DNA of 64,000 nucleotides from Xanthobacter sp. NM-59 (lineage in GTDB: Bacteria > Pseudomonadota > Alphaproteobacteria > Rhizobiales > Xanthobacteraceae), in assembly GCF_021401125.1 (NCBI RefSeq), contig NZ_JACBFQ010000004.1, forward strand, positions 62,001-126,000, given 5' to 3'. Position numbers and translations under genes: made by a program. The notes under the pieces were generated by a model, which had not been told where the DNA came from, ran no database searches, and saw only the letters and a program-made list of their open reading frames with translations. Shown here piece by piece: positions 45,865-54,311 of the stretch. The stretch's first letter is position 1; the number at the start of each line of letters is the position of its first letter.

Positions 45865-46856
45865 CACGCGTCCCGACCGGTGATGGCGCCGTAGATGGCG
45901 GCAAGCCCTGCGGTCCTCAAGGTGAGCGCGCGCGGCGGCAGGCCCAGGGAATCCAGGCGCGACAGCAGCTCGCTCACCGCCCGTGGGGAATCGGAAATGA
46001 GGCCGTGCGCATGCGCCCCTTCCAACGTGAAGCCCAAGGCCGAAAGGAACCCCGCCTGAAGCTGCGAGGGCGGGGTGCTGAAGGCGAGCTCCACCAGCCG
46101 CCGGTGCGCGAAATCCTGTGCGGCGAGGGTGCGTACGGCGCCTTCCAGGGCCAGTCGTCCGGCCTTGAGAATGGCGACGCGTTCCGCCACCCGCTCGGCG
46201 AGCTCGAAATCCTGGGTGATCAGCAGCACGCCCAGCCCTTCGCCCGCGAGGGTTCGCAGCAGGCTCACCAGATCCTCGCGCCCGAGGGCATCCATGCCGG
46301 CGGTGAGCTCGTCGAGCAGCAACAGGCGCGGGCGCCCCACCAAAGCCGCTGCGAGATTGGCGCGCCGTTGCCACTCTTCGGAAAGGCGATCAATGCGCTG
46401 GTCCTGCCGCGCGGCGGTTCCGGTGCGGTCCAGGGCCTGGGTCACGCTCTCGCGGACCTCTCTCAGGCCCAGGCCCGAGAGCTCGGCGAAGATGGAGAGG
46501 TTTTCGGCGATCGTGAGTGTAGGGTAGAGGGCGATGTCCTGCGGCACGAGGCCGATTTTCCCCCGCGCCTCGGCGCGGGTGACGGGAACACCGCAGATCC
46601 GCACCTGCCCGGCGCGCGCCGGCAGGCGGCCGCAGATGGCACGCACCAGGGTGGACTTGCCCGCTCCGCCGGGGCCCATCAGCACCGTAATGCAGCCCGC
46701 CGGCACGGTCAGGTCCACGTTGTGCAGCACCCGAAGTCGCCCGTAACCGGCATCGAGCCCGGTCACCGCGAGCGCGGGTTCTTCGCCCGCCGCAGGCGGC
46801 GGACCGGCCGGCGGGGGCTCCGGTGGCTGCACGAGGCGCAGGTGCGAGGGGGGCAT
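45864..46856 (-). CDS. ABC transporter ATPase with degenerate signature
   Basis: This nucleotide-binding subunit of about 330 residues has Walker A GPGGAGKST (about 61-69), Q-loop VPQDIALYP and Walker B LLLLDELTAGMD. Two motifs depart from consensus: the LSGGQ signature reads LSEEWQRR, and the H-loop position after LLIT is Gln rather than His (LLITQDFE). After residue 230 there is an extra 100-residue C-terminal domain. It overlaps the permease gene by 1 nt and follows the prenyl-synthase-like gene by 19 nt; a GTG at 46868 is an alternative start. Coupling to export is inferred from the permease. Confidence 0.85.
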   Translation of the reverse strand: MPPSHLRLVQPPEPPPAGPPPAAGEEPALAVTGLDAGYGRLRVLHNVDLTVPAGCITVLMGPGGAGKSTLVRAICGRLPARAGQVRICGVPVTRAEARGKIGLVPQDIALYPTLTIAENLSIFAELSGLGLREVRESVTQALDRTGTAARQDQRIDRLSEEWQRRANLAAALVGRPRLLLLDELTAGMDALGREDLVSLLRTLAGEGLGVLLITQDFELAERVAERVAILKAGRLALEGAVRTLAAQDFAHRRLVELAFSTPPSQLQAGFLSALGFTLEGAHAHGLISDSPRAVSELLSRLDSLGLPPRALTLRTAGLAAIYGAITGRDA

Positions 46857-46875
46857 GGGCGCGCTCACGGCCGGC

Positions 46876-47793
46876 TCAGCATGGCCTGGCCTCCACCACG
46901 TCGCCGAAGGCAGAGCGCAGGAACAGGCGCAGGGGCTCGTGGCCTTCGTCATTGGGGCCGAGGCGCCGCGAGGCGTCGCCGGCGCCCATCACATGCTCGG
47001 CCAGCAGCTCGCGGGTGCGCGCCGCGCGCAGAGGGGCGCGGGGGGCAGAAGCATCGCGCGTGGCGTCGAGCAGGTGATACGCATGCCCCACATGGCTGGC
47101 GAAAAAGATGAGGTGGGCCAGCCGCTCCTCCTCCAGCCGCGCCACCCGGCCGGCGAACTCGGCGGCGAGGGGGAACAGAAGGCTGCTCGTGCGCCGGCTG
47201 ACCTCATCCCCGGTTGGTGCCGGGTGGCCGGTCGGGCGCAGATCGTCAAAGCGCACGCCGCACAGGCCGAGGGAGCCAACCGCCAGGGACAGGGAGGTCC
47301 CCGCCTGGAGCCGCACGCATTCGTCCACGCCGGGCGCATCCGCCACCACGCCAAAGGCGCGCGAGAGCAGGGAGATGGCGGCCAGAAGGGCCACATCATC
47401 CCCACAGTGCCCAACGCCGGCAGGCTGCGACTGGAGTCTTGCGGCGTGGTTGTTGCGGGGCAGGGTGTCCATGAAGCGGGAGGCCGCGTCGACCATCTCC
47501 AGCGCACAGCCCAAGTCGAGCACCGCGTGCTCGGACATGTCGAGCTGAAGGGCGGCGGCGATGGCGAGCAGGGGCGCCAGCCTCTTGCCCGGGCTGAGCA
47601 GAATGTCGCGCATGGCGGCATGCAGGGCCCCCGGGTGGAGGGCCGTCGGCGGCACCAGCTGGCCGAGCCGACGCTCGATTATTGCGTGCAGATAGGAGGA
47701 ATTCGCGCCATGGAGCCCAGGCGGAGCACACTCGGCCGCGAGGGGAGAGGCTTCCTCCCGCGGGGCGCTGCCCTGGCTTGCCTTGTGCCTCAT
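46876..47793 (-). CDS. prenyl diphosphate synthase-like protein with lost catalytic motifs
   Basis: This 305-residue protein follows the pattern of trans-isoprenyl diphosphate synthases: AMRDILLSPGKRLAPLLAIAAAL (conserved GGKRxRP-like block, about 60-82), ALEMVDAASRFMDTLP in place of the first Asp-rich motif, CGDDVALLAAISLLSRAF (GDxLL-like) and YHLLDATRD in place of the second. Both DDxxD motifs that bind Mg-diphosphate are missing: the first keeps one Asp, the second has LDATRD. It is probably not an active synthase and may bind or sense a prenyl lipid. It is the first gene of the operon with the ABC exporter. ATG at 47793 or GTG at 47799 may be the start. Confidence 0.7.
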   Translation of the reverse strand: MRHKASQGSAPREEASPLAAECAPPGLHGANSSYLHAIIERRLGQLVPPTALHPGALHAAMRDILLSPGKRLAPLLAIAAALQLDMSEHAVLDLGCALEMVDAASRFMDTLPRNNHAARLQSQPAGVGHCGDDVALLAAISLLSRAFGVVADAPGVDECVRLQAGTSLSLAVGSLGLCGVRFDDLRPTGHPAPTGDEVSRRTSSLLFPLAAEFAGRVARLEEERLAHLIFFASHVGHAYHLLDATRDASAPRAPLRAARTRELLAEHVMGAGDASRRLGPNDEGHEPLRLFLRSAFGDVVEARPC

Positions 47794-48143
47794 GACCACC
47801 TGCTCTTCACGACCTTCGCCCGATGCCCGCGAACGCGCCGTCGACAGCTCGTCCGGGCCGACTTTAGATCATTCTCTCTGAACCGCTACTAGGGCATTTC
47901 CCCGTTTGCGGGGTGGGCGAAACGCGTCAGCTGACTGCGCCGGGTGGCTTTCCTCGCCCCAAAAGCGCCGGAGACCATGCCATCGCGCAGGATGTGGCCC
48001 GTGCGTTGCTGGCAGCACCGCGGGAGGGGATGGCCGGGAGTTCGTCCCCTGAGACTTGTTCACGAGCCTTGCCCGTGAGCGCGCCCTTTTTGCTGGGAGG
48101 ACGGCGCAGGTGCCTGAGCCCGTGGGGGGCGGCGTCGCGGGCC
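47794..48143. other. intergenic region with a short repeated hairpin
   Basis: This 350-bp gap separates two minus-strand genes and contains no supported gene. A 14-bp hairpin, CCCCGTTTGCGGGG, is at 47900-47913 and recurs identically at 54239-54252. The sequence just before it (AGGGCATTTC) resembles the arm of the palindromic element at 29558. Confidence 0.55.
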
Positions 48144-48968
48144 TCAATTGGCCCAGTGATCGAGCCACATCTTCTCGCCGATGGTGCAGGACACCCGCGG
48201 CTGGGCCGAGCTGGCGGGCACCACGAGGCTGGGCGCCGGCGGCGGCACCACGCCGGCCACCTCCATCACCAGCTTGGTTTTCACCGCGCGGGCGAACTCG
48301 GAAATATGCTCCACCGGAATCACGAAGGCGCCAGGGCCGCCGATGACGCAATCCTCGTAATAGAGATCAAGCTCGGGGGCATCCACGGCGGCGGCGGAGC
48401 CGCGCTTCATGACCAGCGGCAGGCCGTTCACGGTGATGCCGCGCTCCACCACCGAGTCACGCGCCACCACGACCGGCGGACCCTGGTTGTTCACGCCGTC
48501 TCCGGAAATGTCGATCACCCGGCGCAGGCCCCGAAAGCCGTTGAGGTCGAACTGGTCGGCGCTGTAGAGCAGGGCGCCCGAGATGGAGGTGCGGTAGACC
48601 CGGTGCAGCGGCGCGGCGCGGATGGCGTCCGCGAAGGTCTGGGCGGATTGCGGGCCGTCGATGAGCTGCCACTTCACCGCCACGTCCTGCTCGCTCTCGC
48701 CGGCCCATTCCACATAGACGACCGCGATGCGGCCATTCGGGCCCAGTCGCAGGGCTTCCAGGAATTCGGGGGAGGTGATGGCAGCGGCATAGCCGTCGCG
48801 CTGGAGGGCCTGCTCCTCGGTGTCCATGGAATAGGAGATGTCCACCGCCAGGACCAACTCCACATCCACCGGCAGGCGCCCGTCATCCGCCGCCGCGGGC
48901 CGCGCCTCCTGGGCCGCAAGGGCCAGGCCCAGCAGCCACGATCCGTACCACAGCCTGCGCGTCATCAT
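48144..48968 (-). CDS. DUF1194 protein with von Willebrand factor A-like fold
   Basis: This 274-residue protein carries a signal peptide (WLLGLALAAQEARPAAADD) and then a von Willebrand A-like domain with a MIDAS-type metal site, LAVDISYSMDTEEQALQ (Asp-x-Ser-x-Ser). RRVIDISGDGVNNQG contains a second characteristic acidic loop. Such DUF1194 proteins are exported and of unknown role. The ATG at 48968 follows GGGGAG at suitable spacing. It is alone on the minus strand, downstream of ribB but separated by the terminator at 49148-49190. Confidence 0.82.
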   Translation of the reverse strand: MMTRRLWYGSWLLGLALAAQEARPAAADDGRLPVDVELVLAVDISYSMDTEEQALQRDGYAAAITSPEFLEALRLGPNGRIAVVYVEWAGESEQDVAVKWQLIDGPQSAQTFADAIRAAPLHRVYRTSISGALLYSADQFDLNGFRGLRRVIDISGDGVNNQGPPVVVARDSVVERGITVNGLPLVMKRGSAAAVDAPELDLYYEDCVIGGPGAFVIPVEHISEFARAVKTKLVMEVAGVVPPPAPSLVVPASSAQPRVSCTIGEKMWLDHWAN

Positions 48969-49147
48969 CACCCATGCTCCCCTGCGTCGGGCATCCGCGA
49001 CATGTCGTCGCGATGATGCTGACATCATCGGAGCGGGTGCAAAAGAGCTTAGCCGTCTCCCTTGGTTGCGCCGGTGCGGCGCAAAGGGGCATGAATGAAG
49101 GATTGCGGCCCGAAGAGGGAGTGTCGTGCCGTCGTCACAATTAGTTG

Positions 49148-49190
49148 AAGACGAGGCCCCTGCACGCCATTTGTGCATGGGCCTCGTCTT
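49148..49190 (-). terminator. ribB intrinsic terminator
   Basis: AAGACGAGGCCC (49148-49159) and GGGCCTCGTCTT (49179-49190) form a perfect 12-bp stem; TGCAC/GTGCA extends it inside. It lies 6 bp beyond the ribB stop on the minus strand and would stop transcription before the DUF1194 gene. Confidence 0.8.
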
Positions 49191-49196
49191 TCTGCC

Positions 49197-50507
49197 TCAC
49201 TGATCGAGGGTTTCGGTCTCGATGATCTCGATGCCGAAGCCGCCCAGGCCCACATAGGTGCGGGCCTTGGAGGCGAGCAGGCGGATGGAGACGATGCCGA
49301 GATCCCGCAGGATCTGGGCGCCCAGGCCCACCTCGCGCCAGTGGCGATCGCGCTCGACCTCGCTGGAGGTCTTCTCCCCCGCGCCCAAGGCGGAGGGGGG
49401 CACGCCGGCGGTGCCGTCACGCAGATAGACCAGCACGCCGCGGCCCTCAGCCTCGATGCGCTCCAGCGCCTTCTGGATGGACTTGCCGCCAGCGAAAGCG
49501 TCGGCGATGGGGTCCGCCCGATGCAGGCGCACCAGCACCTTCTCGCCATCGCCGATGCGGCCCTTCACCAGGGCCAGATGGTTCACCGAATCAAAGGGGG
49601 TGGTGAAGGAATAGCCCTGCAGCTCACCCACGCAGGTGGGCACGGGGAACTCTGCCGCCCGGGTCACCAGCTTCTCGCGGGATTGGCGGTAGGCGATGAG
49701 GTCGGCCACCGAAATGCTGGTGAGCTTGTGGGTTTCGGCGAACTCGGCCACCTGGGGGCCGCGCTTCACCGTGCCGTCGTCATTCACCAGCTCGGAGATG
49801 ACGCCCACGGGCGGCAGGCCGGCGAGGCGGCACAGGTCCACCGCCGCCTCGGTATGGCCGGAGCGCATGAGCACGCCGCCTTCCTTGGCGATAAGCGGGA
49901 ACACATGGCCCGGCCGCACGAAATCCGCCGCGCCCATGTTGGGATTGGCCAGCGCGCGCACGGTGTTGGTGCGCTCTTCCGCCGAAATGCCGGTGGTGGT
50001 GCCGTGCTTCACGTCGATGGAGATGGTGAAGGCTGTGCCCAGCGGCGCGTCGTTGTTCGACACCATGGGGTCGAGCCGCAGGCGCTTGGCCTCGGAGGGC
50101 GGCAGCGGGGCGCACACGATGCCGGACGTGTTGCGGATGACGAAAGCCATCTTCTCCGGCGTCGCCAGTGAGGCGGCGAGGATGAGGTCGCCTTCATTCT
50201 CACGGTCGTCGTCATCGGTGACGACGATGATTTCACCACGGGCGAAAGCTTCGATGGCGGCCTGGACGCGGGCCTGGGTACTGTCGGTCACGGCGGAACC
50301 TCGCAGACTGAGCGGAGGAAGACCGAGGAAATCGTTGGGCGTCACCTCGTGGCCGGTGGCCTCTGCGATCCTCTCGGCCGTCTCGCGGGAGATCCAGGCC
50401 CTCTCGTCATTGCACAAAGCGGTGACGCTGGCGGGAGATAGCCCCACCTTGCGCGCGAACGCGCTGCGCTTTGTTCCATTGCTCGAAAGCCATTCCGCGA
50501 GCTTCAT
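49197..50507 (-). CDS. ribB: HTH-RibB-RibA-like fusion: DHBP synthase with N-terminal Cro/CI-type HTH
   Basis: This 436-residue protein has three parts. Residues 1-63 are a Cro/CI-like helix-turn-helix (KRSAFARKVGLSPASVTALCNDE, ISRETAERIAEATG). Residues about 75-285 are 3,4-dihydroxy-2-butanone-4-phosphate synthase, which supplies the four-carbon unit of riboflavin: VTDDDDRENEGDLI, TGISAEERT, RPGHVFPL and RSGHTEAAVDLCRLAG are intact. Residues about 300-436 resemble GTP cyclohydrolase II but the zinc cysteines are absent (VRLHRADPIADAF instead of the C-x2-GD...C-x-C block), so only the first reaction is likely. The frame is continuous, and two TGAA-N-TTCA dyads lie in its promoter, so autoregulation is plausible. 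A GTG at 50291 with GAGG upstream could also start a RibB without HTH. Confidence 0.9.
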   Translation of the reverse strand: MKLAEWLSSNGTKRSAFARKVGLSPASVTALCNDERAWISRETAERIAEATGHEVTPNDFLGLPPLSLRGSAVTDSTQARVQAAIEAFARGEIIVVTDDDDRENEGDLILAASLATPEKMAFVIRNTSGIVCAPLPPSEAKRLRLDPMVSNNDAPLGTAFTISIDVKHGTTTGISAEERTNTVRALANPNMGAADFVRPGHVFPLIAKEGGVLMRSGHTEAAVDLCRLAGLPPVGVISELVNDDGTVKRGPQVAEFAETHKLTSISVADLIAYRQSREKLVTRAAEFPVPTCVGELQGYSFTTPFDSVNHLALVKGRIGDGEKVLVRLHRADPIADAFAGGKSIQKALERIEAEGRGVLVYLRDGTAGVPPSALGAGEKTSSEVERDRHWREVGLGAQILRDLGIVSIRLLASKARTYVGLGGFGIEIIETETLDQ

Positions 50508-50525
50508 GGGCTCAGCATAACAGGG

Positions 50526-50575
50526 TGAATTTCAGTGACAATAAAATTTCTTGAAATTCAGCCATACTGAAATCC
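50526..50575. promoter_or_regulatory. candidate operators for the HTH-RibB protein
   Basis: Two perfect dyads, TGAATTTCA (50526-50534) and TGAAATTCA (50552-50560), share the form TGAA-N-TTCA with centres 26 bp apart. A half-site TGAAATCC follows at 50568-50575. They lie 19-68 bp upstream of the HTH-ribB start in an A+T-rich stretch of the 219-bp divergent gap. Binding by the fused HTH domain is a prediction. Confidence 0.55.
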
Positions 50576-50726
50576 GGCCGGCGCCGCAGGGGATGCAGCC
50601 GGCTCCCAGAGCCTGAGAGAGCCCCGCGCGGCGGCTCGCGTCAAGGCTTGCGAGCTCTCCACTTGCGATCCCGGCTTGCGATCCGTGAGCGGCGACGTCA
50701 CTCTCAAGCTGAAGCGGAGGGGCGTC

Positions 50727-51290
50727 ATGCAAAAGTGGCTCGCGGCCCATTGGGTCGCCGGTGCGGCCTTCATGTGCGGGGCGCTGCTGCTGGTGCTGCC
50801 CTTCACCGGCGGCGGGGCGGAGCGCATCATCTATCTCGCCGGGCCCGTCTATATGCTCCACCAGGTCGAAGAGCATCTGGGCGATCGCTTCCGTGCCTTC
50901 GTCAATGCGCGCGTGTTCGGCGGGGTCGAGGCGCTCACCGTGGCGGACGTGCTGTGGATCAACCTGCCCGGCGTGTGGGGAATCAACCTGCTGGCGCTCT
51001 ATGCGGCCCATTGGCTGGCGCCCGGCTGGGGGCTGGCGGCGCTCTATCTCATCCTGCTGAACGGCATCGCCCATGTGGGCATGGCGGTGGGGCTGAAGGG
51101 CTACAATCCCGGCCTCGGCACCGCTGTGGTGCTGTTCATCCCGTTCGGTCTCTACGGCATCGCGGCGGTGCCGGGCACGCTGGCCCAGAACCTCTTCGGC
51201 CTCGCGGTGGCGGTGCTGGTGCACGCGGCCATCATGGTGGCCGTGAAGCGCAACGCCGCGCGGGGCCGCGCCGCAGCCCTCAGCGCGTGA
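50727..51290 (+). CDS. HXXEE-motif membrane protein
   Basis: This 187-residue protein has several hydrophobic segments and the name-giving His-x-x-Glu-Glu motif in [14 protein letters not shown] (about residue 48). An Asn-x-x-x-His-like pair later ([11 protein letters not shown]) and a Tyr-containing block [10 protein letters not shown] fit the HXXEE family of unknown function. The start at 50727 (MQKWLAAHW) follows GCGGAGGGG. It is divergent from the HTH-ribB gene and its 3' end overlaps the convergent aroC gene by 11 bp. A role linked to flavin or to chorismate is not evident. Confidence 0.75.
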   Translation: MQKWLAAHWVAGAAFMCGALLLVLPFTGGGAERIIYLAGPVYMLHQVEEHLGDRFRAFVNARVFGGVEALTVADVLWINLPGVWGINLLALYAAHWLAPGWGLAALYLILLNGIAHVGMAVGLKGYNPGLGTAVVLFIPFGLYGIAAVPGTLAQNLFGLAVAVLVHAAIMVAVKRNAARGRAAALSA

Positions 51291-52392
51291 ACGGCCAGTG
51301 GGCGCCTTCGCCCACCTGGCCGCGATGGCGCAACAGGTGGTCGGCGAGCACGCACCACACCATGGCCTCACCCACCGGCACGGCGCGGATGCCCACGCAG
51401 GGGTCGTGGCGGCCCTTGGTGAACAGCTCCGTCTCTTCGCCGAACTTGTCCACCGTGCGCCGGGGCGTGAGGATGGAGGAGGTGGGCTTCACCGCGAACC
51501 GCGCCACAATGGGCGCCCCGGTGGAGATGCCGCCCAGGATACCGCCTGCATGGTTGGCCAGGAATTGCGGGTGGCCCTCATTGCCGCGCCGCATCTCGTC
51601 GGCATTCTCCTCGCCGGTGAGGCGGGCGGCGTTGAAGCCCTCGCCGATCTCCACCGCCTTCACCGCATTGATGCCCATGAGGGCGGCGGCGAGGTCCGCG
51701 TCGAGCTTGCCATAGAGCGGCGCGCCGAGGCCCGCCGGCACCCCTTCCGCCACCACTTCCACCACGGCCCCCACGGAGGAGCCGGCCTTGCGGATGGAGT
51801 CGAGGTAGTCGGTCCAGGCAGGCACGGTTTCCGCATCCGGGCAGAAGAAGGGGTTGTTGCCCACCTCGTCCCAGTTCCAGCGGCTGCGGTCGATGGCGAT
51901 ATCGCCGATCTGGGTCAGGGCCGCGCGCACGGTGACGCCCGGCAGCACCTTGGCCGCGATGGCGCCGGCCGCCACCCGCGTCGCCGTCTCGCGCGCGGAG
52001 GAGCGCCCGCCGCCGCGATGGTCGCGGATACCGTATTTGATGTCATAGGTGAAATCGGCATGGCCCGGCCGGTAGGCGCCGGCGATGTCGGCATAATCCT
52101 TGGAGCGCTGGTCCACATTCTCGATGAGAAGGGCGATGGGCGTGCCCGTGGTGACGAGGCCACCTTCCGGATGCTCCAGGGTGCCGGAGAGCACCTTCAC
52201 CGCATCCGGCTCGCGGCGCTGGGTGGTGAAGCGCGAGGTGCCCGGCCGGCGCCGGTCGAGGGCGGCCTGAACCTCCTCCACCGTGAAGCGCAGATTGGGC
52301 GGGCAGCCGTCCACCACGCAGCCGATGGCCGGCCCGTGGCTTTCGCCGAAAGTGGTGACGCGAAAAAGCTGCCCGAAGGTATTGAACGACAT
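51280..52392 (-). CDS. aroC: chorismate synthase
   Basis: This 370-residue enzyme makes chorismate from 5-enolpyruvylshikimate-3-phosphate using reduced FMN, the last step of the shikimate pathway. [18 protein letters not shown] at the N-terminus, [42 protein letters not shown] and [10 protein letters not shown] are all family hallmarks. The length is normal. Its 3' end overlaps the convergent HXXEE gene by 11 bp. The aroC-ribB neighbourhood with fabI nearby is usual for Hyphomicrobiales, and FMN supply by RibB is a plausible functional link. Confidence 0.95.
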   Translation of the reverse strand: MSFNTFGQLFRVTTFGESHGPAIGCVVDGCPPNLRFTVEEVQAALDRRRPGTSRFTTQRREPDAVKVLSGTLEHPEGGLVTTGTPIALLIENVDQRSKDYADIAGAYRPGHADFTYDIKYGIRDHRGGGRSSARETATRVAAGAIAAKVLPGVTVRAALTQIGDIAIDRSRWNWDEVGNNPFFCPDAETVPAWTDYLDSIRKAGSSVGAVVEVVAEGVPAGLGAPLYGKLDADLAAALMGINAVKAVEIGEGFNAARLTGEENADEMRRGNEGHPQFLANHAGGILGGISTGAPIVARFAVKPTSSILTPRRTVDKFGEETELFTKGRHDPCVGIRAVPVGEAMVWCVLADHLLRHRGQVGEGAHWPFTR

Positions 52393-52552
52393 GGCCCGAC
52401 CTATTCTGCTGCGCCCGCCCCATAGACGACATCACGCAGATTGGAAACCACTCCGCCGCAGGTGCGGTATTATAGTGCGTTAATGTCACTCTGAAGGTGC
52501 CATGGCACGCGAGAAGTGATAAGAGGAGGGGGACGGAGCCTCATTTCCCGCC

Positions 52553-53866
52553 ATGCCTTTCCTTGAAATCCTCATCGTTGTCGCCCTGGTGCTGTTGAAT
52601 GCGGTGCTTGCGGCGGCGGAGCTTTCCATTGTCTCGTCCCGGCCTGCGCGGCTGAAGACCATGGCGGAGCGCGGGCGCTCCGGCGCCCACGCAGCCTTGG
52701 CCCTTGGCGCCGAGCCGGGCCGATTCCTTTCCACGGTGCAGATCGGCATCACCCTTATCGGCATCGTGGCCGGCGCTTTCTCCGGCGCGGCCCTGGGCTC
52801 ACAGCTGGGCGATGCGCTGCGTGATGCGGGCATGCCTGCGAGCGTTGCCGGGCCAGTTGGCTACACCGCCGTGGTGGCGGCCATCACCTACGTCTCGCTG
52901 GTGATTGGCGAGCTGATTCCCAAGCGCCTCGCTCTGCAGAACCCCGAACGGCTGGCCTGCATGGTGGCGCCGCTGATGGTCGGCCTTTCCAAGGTGTCCG
53001 CGCCGGCGGTGTGGCTGCTGGACGCCTCCACCCGCCTGGTGCTGCGCCTGATGGGCGAGGGGGGCGACCGCGACAATGCGGTGACCGACGAGGAGATTCG
53101 CGCCATCATCACCGAGGCGGAGACGGCTGGCGTCATTGAGCCCGCAGAGCGTCGCATGATTTCCGGCGTGATGCGGCTGGCGGATCGGCCGGTGACCGCG
53201 ATCATGACGCCCCGCACCGATGTGGAGTGGGTGGACATTTCCAAGAGCCCGGACGAAGTGCGTGCCGAGCTTCTCGAAACGCCCCATTCGCGCCTGCCCG
53301 CCTGCGAGGGCTCGCCGCAGGAGACCATTGGCGTCATCCAGGCCAAGCGCGTGCTTGATGCCTATCTGAAGGGCGAGAATCCCGATCCGCGCGATTTCGT
53401 GCAGCCCGCCCCCTTCCTGGTGGAGACGGTGGGCGCGCTGGAGGCCATGCGCATCCTGCGCGGCTCGGAAGTGCCCATGGGCATCGTCGTGGACGAATAT
53501 GGCGACATGGCCGGCGTGGTGACAGGCTACGATTTGCTCGACGCCATCACCTCCACCGTGCCCGTGGACACCCAGACTGAGCGCCACATCGTGGAGCGCC
53601 AGGACGGCTCCTACCTGGTGGACGGAGACACGCCCATCGACGAGCTGATGGAGCTGATCGACGTCGAACTCCCGGTGGACGAGGGCTTCCACACGGTGGC
53701 GGGCTTCGCCCTCTCGCGCATCAAGGAACTGCCCGAGGAGGGCGCGGTGTTCCACGCCCATGGCTGGCGCTTCGAAATCGTGGACATGGACGGCCGGCGC
53801 ATCGACAAGCTCCTGGTCTCGCGCCCCCACGTGCTGCACCGCCAGAAGGTGGCCGGGTCGGAGTGA
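52553..53866 (+). CDS. hemolysin-family/CorC-HlyC membrane protein (DUF21, CBS pair, CorC domain)
   Basis: This 437-residue protein has an N-terminal DUF21 membrane domain (about 1-190; ILIVVALVLLNAVLAAAELSIVSSR, ITYVSLVIGELIPKRLAL), a CBS domain pair (about 215-335; TPRTDVEWVDISK, VDEYGDMAGVVTGYDLL) and a C-terminal CorC/HlyC domain (about 350-430; DGSYLVDGDTPIDELM). VIGELIPK is a hallmark of the CNNM/CorB-type group, which is linked to Mg(II) or Co(II) handling. The ATG begins a signal-anchor. It is divergent from aroC by 160 bp. The older haemolysin label is a family name only. Confidence 0.88.
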   Translation: MPFLEILIVVALVLLNAVLAAAELSIVSSRPARLKTMAERGRSGAHAALALGAEPGRFLSTVQIGITLIGIVAGAFSGAALGSQLGDALRDAGMPASVAGPVGYTAVVAAITYVSLVIGELIPKRLALQNPERLACMVAPLMVGLSKVSAPAVWLLDASTRLVLRLMGEGGDRDNAVTDEEIRAIITEAETAGVIEPAERRMISGVMRLADRPVTAIMTPRTDVEWVDISKSPDEVRAELLETPHSRLPACEGSPQETIGVIQAKRVLDAYLKGENPDPRDFVQPAPFLVETVGALEAMRILRGSEVPMGIVVDEYGDMAGVVTGYDLLDAITSTVPVDTQTERHIVERQDGSYLVDGDTPIDELMELIDVELPVDEGFHTVAGFALSRIKELPEEGAVFHAHGWRFEIVDMDGRRIDKLLVSRPHVLHRQKVAGSE

Positions 53867-53875
53867 GGAAGGCCG

Positions 53876-53908
53876 CCGCGGGCGATTGCGGTATTCCGCA
53901 GCCCGCGG
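53876..53908 (+). terminator. hairpin terminator after the CorC-like gene
   Basis: Outer arms CCGCGGGC (53876-53883) and GCCCGCGG (53901-53908) enclose a second stem TGCGG/CCGCA (53887-53891 and 53896-53900). It lies 10 bp after the stop. No T-run follows. Confidence 0.55.
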
Positions 53909-54078
53909 TCAGCGCCCGCGCGCTTGGCGGCGCCGGTTCGATGGCTGTCCTGCCGGGCTCGTCCTCGGCCTCCGTTGGTCTTCCCAGCTTGTGCCCGCCT
54001 TGCACCCCTCACCGCCGGGAACGCGGGCGAGGGCTTTTGCGGTGAGTTGAACGGACCGATTGGAAGGCTTCGGCAAGG

Positions 54079-54111
54079 GCATTTTCTGTTTTCGCGAAAT
54101 CGGGAAAATGC
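54079..54111. repeat. second copy of the dispersed palindromic element
   Basis: GCATTTTC (54079-54086) and GAAAATGC (54104-54111) form the outer arms, with TTTCGCGAAA inside. It resembles the element at 29558-29596 in its GCATTTTC arms and length of about 35 bp. Confidence 0.6.
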
Positions 54112-54311
54112 GCTAGCCCTTTGCATTTCTGCGCTTTTCCCACACGCGCCGGCGTCCACCTCGCGCCAAGCGCTGTCACGGCTGCCGCACGCTTGGGGCG
54201 CCACAGCCCGGCGGATGGCTTGAAGCGGCCATCCCCTTCCCCGTTTGCGGGGCGGGGCGGTGACGCCGCAATCCGCCCCTAAAATCGGCTCCATCGCGCT
54301 GGCCGGCCGTC

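Larger units (their letters stand above)
53867..54311. other. intergenic region with terminator and repeats
   Basis: This 445-bp gap lies between convergent genes and has no supported gene. It holds the hairpin at 53876-53908, a palindromic element at 54079-54111 and the 14-bp hairpin at 54239-54252, which is the same as that at 47900-47913. Confidence 0.6.

Noticed and set aside
49197-49620. Functional GTP cyclohydrolase II at the RibB C-terminus
   Set aside because: The zinc-binding cysteines are absent, so the domain is called RibA-like but probably inactive.
50291-50726. FMN riboswitch upstream of ribB
   Set aside because: The leader is only about 200 bp, A+T-rich near the start and lacks the conserved RFN-element words I would expect; palindromic operators are seen instead.
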